This document shows, piece after piece, positions 16,392-24,424 of a DNA stretch of 64,000 nt. Both the position numbers and the translations under genes were made by a program. How positions within the stretch are numbered: the first letter of the stretch is position 1; each line of letters opens with the position of its first letter. The notes beneath the pieces were generated by a model. The model saw only the letters and a list, made by a program, of their open reading frames with translations, was not told where the DNA came from and did not search any database. The stretch is from Dehalococcoidia bacterium. GTDB lineage: Bacteria; Chloroflexota; Dehalococcoidia; UBA2979. The stretch lies in the NCBI GenBank assembly GCA_009379925.1, contig WHSU01000013.1:28235-92234 (forward strand). Direction: 5' to 3'.

Positions 16392-18355
16392 GCCGCCCGC
16401 GCCTGGAGGAGATCGTCGACCGCTGCATCGATGACCTGGCGGCGGGACGCCGGAGCGTCGAGCAGTGCTTGGAGACGTACCCGGAGCGCCGCGAGGAGCT
16501 GGCGCCACTGTTGAGTGCCGCGTCGGCCGTGGGCGCGCTCCCCCGCATGCCCGAGCGCGCGCCGGACCCCGGGCGCCGCGCGGCGTTCATGGCCGAGCTG
16601 GCGCGCACGCCGCAGGAGCAGCCACGAGGGCTCCACGTACCCGCCTTCGTCCGCTCGTTCCGCCTCGGTGGCGGGCTGCCGCGCCTGGCCGCCATGGCCG
16701 CGCCCGCCGCGGCGGTGGTGGTGCTCGCCTTCGTGCTGCTGGTGAGCAGCGGGGGCTCCACGGCGCACGCGGCCACGGTCACGATCTTCGATGGGTCGGT
16801 CCAGCGCGCGACGGACAACGGGCAATGGGAAACGGTCTCGGACGGCCAGGTGGTCCGCGAAGGGGACGTGCTGCGCACCTCCGATACGGGGCGTGCGCTG
16901 ATGACCTTCGCGGACGGCTCCACGGCGGCGCTGGGGGCGCAGACCGAACTGACGCTGAGGGTCCTGCGTGTCGACGGTGAGCGCCGCGTGGCCATCGAAC
17001 AGCTGCGCGGCGACCTGTGGGTCGACGTGGCCGGCACGGACGATGCCGACGGTGGCGTCGCCTACACGGTGCAGACGCCGGACGCATCCGTGACGGCGCG
17101 CGGGATTTTCGAGACGCGCGTGCAGGAAGGCGAGACCGAGGTGCGCACGGCCGCCGGTCACGTCGAGGTGCGCGCCGGCGAGGCGCGCGCGATGGTCGCG
17201 CCGGGCGAGTCGGTGCTGGTGACCGACCAGCGGCTGGTCGAGCACCCGGCGGCCCGCCGGCCGCTGGCGGAACTGCTGGTCAACGGCCCGTTCGTGGCGT
17301 CGCTTCTCGGGCCGGACGGAGCGGCGACGGGTGCGCGGCTGGACGGGGTGCTGTTCCACCAGTTGCCGGGGGTGACGACCTCCGACCCCGGGGACGGCCC
17401 TCAGCGGCTGGACGTGCATGAGCTGCCGCCGGGCGCTTACTCGCTGCTGCTGCGTCGCTTTGGCGAGGGCGGGGGGACGCTGGCGATCGCCTCCGGTGGC
17501 GCCGACGAGACCCTGTCGCTGGGCAGCGAGGAGGGGCTCGTGGTGCAGTTCCTCGTCGAGGGCGCCGGCACGAGCGCCCGCCTGGACCTGGTGCGCGTGG
17601 TCCGTGATGAGCCGGCCACCCCCGAGCGCATCGTGCAGAGCCCGCGTACGCGGGCGGCGGTCTCTCCGCGGGAGCGGCGCGCTGAACAGGACGCAGGTAC
17701 GCCGGCGGGGACGCTGAGCGGGACGGGCGTCCCTTCGGGCACGGCGGGCGGAGGGCCGCCGACGCCGGAAGAGCTGGAGGCGGGCCTGCCTACGGGTACC
17801 GCGGGCCTGCCTACGGGTGCCGCCGGCACGCCGACTGGGACCGCGCCCCCGACGGCGACGGCTCCCGCCATCGAGGTCCCGCCGGTCACGGCTACCGCGA
17901 CCATCCCGACTACGCCGACTACGCCGGTGGCCACCCCGACGCCGCAGCCGACGCCGGACGCCGTGGCGCGCTATCGGGAGCAGCTGCTGACCGCGATCGA
18001 CGCAGCCGACCCGTCGGCGTACCGGCTACTGCTCGAAGAGGCGCTGATGAGCCCCACGCGGTTCTCGGTGGTGTTGGAAACGCTGGAGGGGTCGGCGGGG
18101 ATGGTGATGCTGCGCAGCGCCATTGGCATGGACAGTGCGGCGGGCGGGAGCCTGGGCCGCCGGGTGGCGGCGGCGATCGAGACTCAGGCCGCGCCTGCCG
18201 AACGGGCGAGCCTGTTGCAGGCGCTGGGCATCGATGGACTGGCGGGGCCACCTCCCACAGCGACGCCCACGGCCACGCCGACCCCGACCGGCACGACCAC
18301 CCCGACGGCTACCGCGACGCCCACGCCCACGCCGACGACCGACGGGACGCCCTAG
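16388..18355 (+). CDS. Membrane FecR-domain protein, probable partner of the sigma factor
   Basis: The 655-residue protein has a helical cytoplasmic domain with LEEIVDRCIDDLAAGRRSVEQCL (residues 7-28), one transmembrane helix (about 100-121) and a FecR domain (about 129-280, TVTIFDGSVQR through APGESVLVTD). A beta-rich segment, a long Thr/Pro linker, a short helical domain (about 525-620) and a final Thr/Pro tail follow. FecR-type proteins relay envelope signals to ECF sigma factors. Coupling to the preceding sigma gene fits an anti-sigma or sensor role; the N-terminal domain is not a zinc-binding anti-sigma. Confidence 0.8.
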   Translation: MSRPRLEEIVDRCIDDLAAGRRSVEQCLETYPERREELAPLLSAASAVGALPRMPERAPDPGRRAAFMAELARTPQEQPRGLHVPAFVRSFRLGGGLPRLAAMAAPAAAVVVLAFVLLVSSGGSTAHAATVTIFDGSVQRATDNGQWETVSDGQVVREGDVLRTSDTGRALMTFADGSTAALGAQTELTLRVLRVDGERRVAIEQLRGDLWVDVAGTDDADGGVAYTVQTPDASVTARGIFETRVQEGETEVRTAAGHVEVRAGEARAMVAPGESVLVTDQRLVEHPAARRPLAELLVNGPFVASLLGPDGAATGARLDGVLFHQLPGVTTSDPGDGPQRLDVHELPPGAYSLLLRRFGEGGGTLAIASGGADETLSLGSEEGLVVQFLVEGAGTSARLDLVRVVRDEPATPERIVQSPRTRAAVSPRERRAEQDAGTPAGTLSGTGVPSGTAGGGPPTPEELEAGLPTGTAGLPTGAAGTPTGTAPPTATAPAIEVPPVTATATIPTTPTTPVATPTPQPTPDAVARYREQLLTAIDAADPSAYRLLLEEALMSPTRFSVVLETLEGSAGMVMLRSAIGMDSAAGGSLGRRVAAAIETQAAPAERASLLQALGIDGLAGPPPTATPTATPTPTGTTTPTATATPTPTPTTDGTP

Positions 18356-18423
18356 CCCTCGGGCGCTCGAGGCCGCGGTCCGATCGCTCCCACAAGCGCG
18401 TGAGATCGCGTTATCCTTCTGTC

Positions 18424-19275
18424 ATGTTCGCAACGATTGGCCACACCTTCGAACTCATGAAGATGAGCTGGCGAGTCCTGATGAAGGACCGCGAGTTGAT
18501 CCTGTTCCCGATCATGTCGGGGATCGTGCTGATCGCGGCGATCGCCGCGTTCGCCGGCATCGGGGCCGCCACTGGTTCCCTCGAGCGGTTGGACGCGATG
18601 TCGAGCAGCGGCAGCACGGGTGCGGCCACCGAGGAGGCGCGTCCGGTTGACTACGTGCTGGGCGCCAGCCTGTACGTGGTGGCCTACTTCATCGTGATCT
18701 TCTTCAACGCGGCGCTGGTCTCGGCGGCGCTCGAGCGGCTGCGCGGCGGCAACCCGACAGTGGGCTCGGGGCTGCGCGCCGCGTCGTCGCACCTGCCACA
18801 GATCCTCGGCTGGGCGATCATCGCGGCGACGGTGGGGCTGATCTTGCAGGCGATCCGCGACCGCATGGACAACTTCCTGGGCCGCATGGTGATTGGCTTC
18901 CTGGGCGCGGCGTGGACCTACGCCACGTTCTTCGTGATCCCTGTGCTGGTCGCCGAGGGCATCGGACCGATCGGCGCGATCAAGCGCTCGGGCGGGCTCT
19001 TCCGAGAGACCTGGGGGCGTCAGTTCACGGCGTCGTTCGGGTTCGGGCTGGTGTACATCGTGGCGTTGCTGATCGCGTTCCTGCCGGCGGCCGCACTGTT
19101 CACCATCTCGCCGGTGGCCGGTCTGCTGGCGGGCACTGTCCTGTTCGCGCTCGCCATCGGCACCGTCCAGGCGCTGGAGGGCATCTTCAAGGCGGCCCTG
19201 TACGAGTTCTCGCTGGGCGAGCGGCCGCAGGGCTTCGACCGCGAGACGCTCTCCAGCGCGTACCGCGCGCTCTAG
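18424..19275 (+). CDS. DUF6159-like integral membrane protein
   Basis: The 283-residue protein opens MFATIGHTFELMKMSWRVLMKDRELILFPIMSG, typical of the DUF6159 family, and has about six membrane segments with SAALERLRGGNPTVGSGLRAA between TM2 and TM3. The function of the family is unknown. The start ATG is immediately before the conserved opening. It converges on the ABC exporter genes with a gap of 25 bp. Confidence 0.75.
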   Translation: MFATIGHTFELMKMSWRVLMKDRELILFPIMSGIVLIAAIAAFAGIGAATGSLERLDAMSSSGSTGAATEEARPVDYVLGASLYVVAYFIVIFFNAALVSAALERLRGGNPTVGSGLRAASSHLPQILGWAIIAATVGLILQAIRDRMDNFLGRMVIGFLGAAWTYATFFVIPVLVAEGIGPIGAIKRSGGLFRETWGRQFTASFGFGLVYIVALLIAFLPAAALFTISPVAGLLAGTVLFALAIGTVQALEGIFKAALYEFSLGERPQGFDRETLSSAYRAL

Positions 19276-19300
19276 CACCCGGGCCGGCTCCCACCGCTCG

Positions 19301-20173
19301 CTAGCCTTCCGCACGCGCGGGGCGTCGAGGCGTCGCCGTACCTCGGACGCCCCCGCCGGCGATGAGCGCGCGGAACTGCCAGCGCCCGGCGCCGATCTCC
19401 CGGCCCTGGAACGCACGCAGCGCGAGGCCTCCGCCGATCACGGCAGCGCCGAGCAGCAGGGCCTGGTGCCACCACACCGGCCCGGTCGTCAGCAGGGTCG
19501 ACGTGCCCGCGTAGTAGTAGGGGCTCAGGTACTTCATCCACTCGATCGGCTCGATCACGCCGGCCAGGGAACTGACCAGGTAGGAGACGATCACGACGAC
19601 ACCGAGCAAGGCCGCGGCCTGCCCTCGGGCGGGGGCGATCGCCGCGAGGAAGAGCCCCCATGCGCAGAAGAAGAGCACCAACGGCAAGGTAAGGAACTGC
19701 GCACGCACCGCATCGAGGACCCCGACCTCGCCTCGCAGGTCCACCAGGGGCACGCTCACGGCCCATCCCAGGGAGACGATCGCGGTGATGGCGAGCGCCG
19801 CGAGCGCCACGGCCGTGGCCTTCGACAGGAAGAGCCGCCCGCGCGAGACCGGCTGCGCGAGCAGAGTCTCCAGCGTGCCGCGGCCCTCCTCGCCGGCCAG
19901 CACGCCGGTGGAGGCGAAGACGGCGAAGACCAGGAACACAAGCGGCGCCCAGGAGAAGTACTCCACGCCCAGAAAGTTCGCCGGGGTAGAGAGGTCGCCC
20001 TCCGAGCCGAAGAACTGGAGGAACTCATCCGGGTAGTTGGCCGCGTCCAGCGTCTCCGAGAACTGCGGGTACACGAACACGATGGCCGCGGCGTAGGCCC
20101 CGAGCCCGACCCCGTACCAGAACACCTGCCAGCGCAGGTCGAGCAGCGTGTGACGGATCAGCGCCCCCATCAC
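19301..20173 (-). CDS. ABC-2 type transporter permease
   Basis: The 290-residue protein has about six membrane segments and the ABC-2 permease pattern: a short N-terminal cytoplasmic segment IRHTLLDLRWQVFWYG, a large extracytoplasmic loop (SETLDAANYPDEFLQFFGSEGDLSTPANFLG), and the conserved EEGRGTLETLLAQPVSRGRLFLSK cytoplasmic loop. It overlaps the ATPase stop by 4 bp, so the pair forms one exporter. Substrates of such exporters include drugs, lipids or polysaccharides. Confidence 0.85.
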   Translation of the reverse strand: MMGALIRHTLLDLRWQVFWYGVGLGAYAAAIVFVYPQFSETLDAANYPDEFLQFFGSEGDLSTPANFLGVEYFSWAPLVFLVFAVFASTGVLAGEEGRGTLETLLAQPVSRGRLFLSKATAVALAALAITAIVSLGWAVSVPLVDLRGEVGVLDAVRAQFLTLPLVLFFCAWGLFLAAIAPARGQAAALLGVVVIVSYLVSSLAGVIEPIEWMKYLSPYYYAGTSTLLTTGPVWWHQALLLGAAVIGGGLALRAFQGREIGAGRWQFRALIAGGGVRGTATPRRPARAEG

Positions 20174-21075
20174 ACCGGCTCCTTCGGCGCCCGCTTGTAG
20201 TACCGCATGAAGAGGTCCTCCAGCGTCGGTTCCGGCGCCTCCAGTTGGCTCACGGTGTACTGCGCCAGCCGCTTCACCAACGGGTCGACGCCGTCGCGCG
20301 CCTCGAAGGTCAGCGTCGCGCCGTCCGCGGAGAGGACGCGGACGCCGTCGAGGCCGGCGAAGGCGCCGGCGGGCGGCGGCGCCGCGAAGGTCACCTCGAG
20401 CAGCCGAGGGGCCAGACGCCGCTGCTCGGCGAGGTCGAGTACGTCCACGATCTCGCCCGCGCGCAGGATGGCCACGCGGTCGCAGATCTGCTCGACTTCC
20501 GAGAGCAGGTGCGACGAGAAGAACACCGTCCGTCCCTCGGCGGCGACCTCACCCACAATGTGCTCGACCTCCTCCTGCATCAGCGGGTCGAGGGCGGTGG
20601 TCGGCTCGTCGAGGACGACGACATCCGGGCGGGCCATGAGCGCCTGGACCAGGCCGACCTTCTGGCGGTTGCCTCGTGACAGCTCCCGCACCGGGCGCTC
20701 CGCGCTCAGCTGGAACCGCTCGATGAGCGCGTCGCGGTAGGCGCGGTCGACGCGGCCGCGAACCTGCTCGGTGAACTGGAAGTAGTCGAGCGCCGTCATG
20801 CGGCCGTAGAACTGGGGGTCGCCCGGCAGGTAGCCCATGGACGCGCGGGCCTCGACGGGCTGGCGTTGCGCGTCGAGCCCGTGGACCAGCGCTCGCCCGG
20901 CCGTGGGGCGGATGAGGTCCAGCAGGATGCGGATGGCGGTTGTCTTGCCGGCCCCGTTTGGCCCGAGAAAGCCGAACACCTCGCCGGCGTGCACCTCCAG
21001 GTCGATGCCCTTCAGGGCGAGGACCGAGCCGTAGTCCTTCACCAGCCCTTCGAACTGGATCGCCGGGAGGGTCAC
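20170..21075 (-). CDS. ABC transporter ATP-binding protein
   Basis: The 301-residue ATPase has Walker A GPNGAGKTT (about residues 39-47), the signature LSRGNRQKVGLVQAL, Walker B DVVVLDEPTTALDPL and the switch histidine in VFFSSHLLSEVE. A C-terminal regulatory domain of the CcmA/DrrA type follows. It powers the ABC-2 permease encoded next. Its ATG overlaps the expected end of the mobA gene as ATGA. Confidence 0.92.
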   Translation of the reverse strand: MTLPAIQFEGLVKDYGSVLALKGIDLEVHAGEVFGFLGPNGAGKTTAIRILLDLIRPTAGRALVHGLDAQRQPVEARASMGYLPGDPQFYGRMTALDYFQFTEQVRGRVDRAYRDALIERFQLSAERPVRELSRGNRQKVGLVQALMARPDVVVLDEPTTALDPLMQEEVEHIVGEVAAEGRTVFFSSHLLSEVEQICDRVAILRAGEIVDVLDLAEQRRLAPRLLEVTFAAPPPAGAFAGLDGVRVLSADGATLTFEARDGVDPLVKRLAQYTVSQLEAPEPTLEDLFMRYYKRAPKEPV

Positions 21076-21709
21076 CTCGCGCGGCCCTCCGCGGCGGACT
21101 GGTCGAGGGTGGCGAGCGCCGCCGCCAGTCCCGCGGCGTGTTGATGTTGAGGAACGAGCGGCCGTTGGGGTCGAAGGCGCCCCACTCCTCGGCCGGCACG
21201 CGCAGGCAGCCGAGGTCGTCGGCTACGGTCATGACGGCGCGGTCGCCGGCCTGGAGGTGCGCGCGGACCACCGGCAAAGCGTCGCGGGCGAAGGCAGAGC
21301 ACAGCGTCTGGCTACGGCCACCGGCGACGGGCAGCACCCATCGATGCTCGGCGGAGACGCGCGAGGCGAGGTAGCGGAGCAGCGCGGGCTCCAGAAAGGG
21401 CATGTCCACGCCTACGACAAGAGCGACCGGCGCGGCGGTCACCTCGAGGCCGGTGGCGATGCCTGCCAGGGGACCCTCGCCCTCGACGGGGTCGGTGGCG
21501 TAGCGAAGCGGGACGCCAGCGCGCACCTCGGGCGCCGGCCGGCCGGGGGCGATCACAACGACGACCTCGCCGGCCACGGTGGCGACGATGTCCACAGTGC
21601 GCTGGAGCAACGACTGGCCGTCGAACACCAGGGACGCCTTGTCCTGCCCCATGCGCGAGGAGCGGCCGCCGGCCAACACGATCGCCGAGATGGCGGCTGG
21701 TGGCGTCAT
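21072..21709 (-). pseudogene. mobA: Molybdenum cofactor guanylyltransferase with C-terminal frameshift
   Basis: The protein begins AISAIVLAGGRSSRMGQDKASLVFDG, the MobA nucleotide-binding signature, with VGVDMPFLEP and a late NINTPRDW typical of the family. MobA attaches GMP to molybdopterin. After NTPRDW (about 21122-21130) the frame runs on into the ABC ATPase gene. One extra base in the GCGGCGGCGC stretch would instead give RALATLDQSAAEGRAR and a stop at 21072 that overlaps the ATPase ATG. The likely cause is a one-base deletion, real or from sequencing. The start is supported by a GGGGAGG site. Confidence 0.75.
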
Positions 21710-21800
21710 GCGCTGTCGCCTCCCCACCCCTCGATGATAGGTCTTGCACCGAAGGCGCGTCGCCGGGACGGGTACGATGGAGGGAGGGAAGGATGAGGCG

Positions 21801-22316
21801 ATGCCGGAACTGACGGAGTTTCGAGAGGCGAAGGACCACTACTTCGCGCACGACGTCGACTCGCCTCTGACCGCCGCGCAGCAGCGCGGCTTCACGGGGC
21901 TCACGTACTACGAGGAGGCGCCAGCCCTCGCGTTCGCGGTGACACCCAACGAGTACGACGATCCGGACCGGGTGGAAATGGTGACCAGCACCGGGGAGAC
22001 CGCGAGCTACGAACGCTGGGCCCGACTGACGTTCGAGGTGGGCGGTGCGCAGGCGGCCCTGACCGTATACCGCGCGCCCGACGGCGACCTGTTCTTGCCG
22101 TTCCGCGACGCGACATCGGGCGAGGAGACGTACGGCGCCGGCCGCTACCTGGAGGTGGAGGACCTGGGCGACGGCCGGCTGTTGCTGGACTTCAACTACG
22201 CCTACAACCCGTTCTGTGCCTACAACGAGGCGTTCTCCTGCCCGATCCCGCCGCCGGAGAACCGCCTGGCCGTGGCGATCCGGGCCGGGGAGCGCGGCTT
22301 TGCCTCCGACAACTGA
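21801..22316 (+). CDS. DUF1684 family protein
   Basis: The 171-residue protein has DUF1684 hallmarks: an opening EFREAKDHYF, the GLTYYEE region, GETASYERWARLTFEV, and LPFRDATSGEETYGAGRYLEV followed by LDFNYAYNPFCAYNEAFSCPIPPPENRL, the highly conserved PxNRL ending. The function is unknown. A GGGAGGGAAGGATG region provides the ribosome binding site. Confidence 0.9.
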   Translation: MPELTEFREAKDHYFAHDVDSPLTAAQQRGFTGLTYYEEAPALAFAVTPNEYDDPDRVEMVTSTGETASYERWARLTFEVGGAQAALTVYRAPDGDLFLPFRDATSGEETYGAGRYLEVEDLGDGRLLLDFNYAYNPFCAYNEAFSCPIPPPENRLAVAIRAGERGFASDN

Positions 22317-22428
22317 CGCCACGCGTCCCACGCTACCGGCGTCCGGCTACCCGGTGGACATGGGGTAGGTCGTGCCGCGGCGACGGCGGTCACCGCGCGC
22401 GCCATCCTCGCCGGCTGAGGGGCGGCCG

Positions 22429-23244
22429 ATGACGCTGGACGAGTACCGTGAGACAAACCGCCTGAACTGGGACAGCCGGGTCCCGGTCCACGTCGCCTCG
22501 CGTGCGTACGACTGGGAGGGCTTCGTCGCCGGCGGCTCCTCGCTGGACCCGGTGGAGGTCGAGGAGCTGGGCGACGTCAGCGGGAAGCGGCTGCTCCACC
22601 TGCAGTGTCATTTCGGGCGCGACACGCTCTCCTGGGCGCGCCTCGGCGCCACGGTCACCGGCATCGACTTCTCGCCCGCGGCGATCGAGGCGGCGCGACG
22701 GCTCAGCGCGGAGAGCGGGGTGCCCGGGCGGTTCGTCGAGGCGGAACTCTACGACTCCCCAAACATCCTCGATGAGCGGTTCGACATCGTTTACACGGGC
22801 ATCGGGGCGCTGTGCTGGCTGCCGGACATCCGCGGCTGGGCGGAGGTGGTGGCGCGGTTCCTCGAGCCGGGCGGGCGCCTCTACCTCCGGGAGGGACACC
22901 CAGGTCTGTGGGCGCTGGACGACGAGCGCGACGACCGGCTGCTGGTTACCCGCTACCCGTACTTCGAAACGCCGGAACCGCAGCGGTGGGTGACGCCCAA
23001 TACCTACACGGACGGGCCGGAGTTGGAGCATCCCACGACATACGAGTGGAACCACGGCCTGGGCGAGATCGTGACGGCGCTGATCGATGCCGGGTTACGC
23101 CTCGAGTTCCTGCACGAGCACCGGTTCGTGGACTGGCAGGCGCTGCCGTGGATGGTGCGGGCGGACCCGGGGCGGTACCGGCTGCCCGAGGGCGACGAGC
23201 GACTGCCGCTGATGTACTCGCTACGGGCGGTGAAGGAGGGGTAG
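22429..23244 (+). CDS. Class I SAM-dependent methyltransferase
   Basis: The 271-residue protein has motif I in RLLHLQCHFGRDTLSWARLGATVTGIDFSPAAIEAARRL and the acidic end of strand 2 at GIDFS. FDIVYTGIGALCWLPDIRGWAEVVARFLEPGGRLYLREGHP is the post-I/motif III region. The HxEGRD-like HFGRDT and the Trp-rich C-terminus match a widespread group of uncharacterised methyltransferases. The acceptor is unknown. Confidence 0.88.
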   Translation: MTLDEYRETNRLNWDSRVPVHVASRAYDWEGFVAGGSSLDPVEVEELGDVSGKRLLHLQCHFGRDTLSWARLGATVTGIDFSPAAIEAARRLSAESGVPGRFVEAELYDSPNILDERFDIVYTGIGALCWLPDIRGWAEVVARFLEPGGRLYLREGHPGLWALDDERDDRLLVTRYPYFETPEPQRWVTPNTYTDGPELEHPTTYEWNHGLGEIVTALIDAGLRLEFLHEHRFVDWQALPWMVRADPGRYRLPEGDERLPLMYSLRAVKEG

Positions 23245-23250
23245 CGCGTC

Positions 23251-23496
23251 CTACGGTCGTGAAGGATGGATCGCGGGGATCGCGTGTTCCTCAAGGAGGG
23301 AGGCGATCTCGTCGGCCCGGGGCAAGCCGGTGACGTCGACTCCGTTACTGACGTAGAGCAACTCCACGCCCGTCACGGATCCGTCATCAGCAACGTCCAG
23401 GATGCGCCGCTCGTCCAACTCGCAAGCACCGGCGCGGGGCTTCGCGGAGAGGCGGACGTACACCGCGTCTACCGCAACGTCGTGAGTGAGTTCCAT
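23251..23496 (-). CDS. DUF2283 family protein (partner of a DUF4258 gene)
   Basis: The 81-residue protein has the DUF2283 beta-hairpin layout: THDVAVDAVYVRLSAKP, then RRILDVADDGSVTGVELLYVSNGVDV and a C-terminal helix with EIASLLEEH. Its ATG overlaps the TGA of the upstream DUF4258 reading frame. DUF4258/DUF2283 pairs are often predicted to be toxin-antitoxin-like modules, although evidence is limited. The DUF4258 member is interrupted here. Confidence 0.8.
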   Translation of the reverse strand: MELTHDVAVDAVYVRLSAKPRAGACELDERRILDVADDGSVTGVELLYVSNGVDVTGLPRADEIASLLEEHAIPAIHPSRP

Positions 23497-23711
23497 CAGT
23501 CGATCACCGTGACGACCACCCACGGATCCCGCCTCTCGTCGACGACTACTTGAATCAACCGCCCGTCGTCCAACCTGGCCACATAGCGTCGATTCCCCCG
23601 ACCGTCGGTGCACTGGCTGTGGTGCTACTCGATGCAGTAGATCACATCCTGCTCCGTGAAGTCGCGCTCCCGCAGGCGGCCTCGCGCATGGCGGCTGTAT
23701 TCGAGACGCAT
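23496..23711 (-). pseudogene. DUF4258 family gene with in-frame TAG
   Basis: Translation from 23711 gives RLEYSRHARGRLRERDFTEQDVIYCIE, then TAG at 23627-23625. The frame then continues uninterrupted as GRGNRRYVARLDDGRLIQVVVDERR and VVVTVID to a TGA that overlaps the DUF2283 start. Both parts are characteristic of DUF4258 (the RHAxxRxxER helix and the RRYV...V strands). A single nonsense change at codon 29 therefore breaks the gene. TAG is an ordinary stop elsewhere in this window, so recoding is not suggested. Confidence 0.75.
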
Positions 23712-23812
23712 CGCGAGACCATACAGAATGAATGGCAGGTGGCGCCTCTGTCGCCTTCCCCGAGGCGGGGGTAAGGTCGGAGCGGTCCCCGCTACTTCGA
23801 AGGAATCCAAGC

Positions 23813-24346
23813 TTGAACCTCTACCATCTGCCTCCGGGGCCACAGGCGCCGAAGGTCGTGAACGCGATCGTCGAGATCCCTCGTGGCGAGTCCAACAAGT
23901 ACGAGTACGACCCCGAGATCGGGCTGTTCCGGCTCGACCGGGTGCTCTACTCGGCCGTGCACTACCCCGCAGCGTACGGTTTCGTCCCCGGCACGCTGGC
24001 CGATGACGGCGACGCCGTGGACATTTTCGTGCTGACCACTGGCCCGACGTTCACCGGCGCGCTGATTGAGGCGCGCCCGGTGGGGATGCTGCGCATGCGC
24101 GACGAGGCAGGTGAGGACGAGAAGGTGCTGTCCGTCGCCACGGCGGACCCGCGCTTCACGCAGGTGTGCGAGCTGGAACACATCGCGCCGCATTTCCTGC
24201 GAGAGGTGGAGCACTTCTTCCGTATCTACAAGGAACTCGAGGGCAAACCCGTCGAGACCTTCGGGTGGAAGGAGCGCGCGGAGACCGAGTCGATGATCGA
24301 GCGCTCCATCCTGGCGCGGGCCGAGGCAGGCGACACCGCGCACTAG
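23813..24346 (+). CDS. ppa: Inorganic pyrophosphatase
   Basis: The 177-residue family I pyrophosphatase has EIPRGESNKYEYDPEIGLFRLDRVLYSAVHYPAAYGFVPGTLADDGDAVDIFVL, containing the substrate lysines, the YGFxP segment and the metal-binding D-x-D-x-x-D pattern. The second metal site appears in ADPRFTQV. It hydrolyses PPi in the cytoplasm. The start is TTG at 23813, chosen for the GAAGGA site 8 bases upstream. Confidence 0.92.
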   Translation: MNLYHLPPGPQAPKVVNAIVEIPRGESNKYEYDPEIGLFRLDRVLYSAVHYPAAYGFVPGTLADDGDAVDIFVLTTGPTFTGALIEARPVGMLRMRDEAGEDEKVLSVATADPRFTQVCELEHIAPHFLREVEHFFRIYKELEGKPVETFGWKERAETESMIERSILARAEAGDTAH

Positions 24347-24424
24347 GGCCGGCCGCACTGCCCGCACTCCCGTGCGGCGTGGTGTGACTGCGAGTACGCT
24401 ACCCCTCGCGCCTCGGGGGATGCC

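Noticed and set aside
20549..21075. Continuation of the MobA frame to 20549
   Set aside because: It lies entirely inside the ABC ATPase gene in another frame, has Arg/Pro/Gly-rich artefact composition and no MobA motifs.
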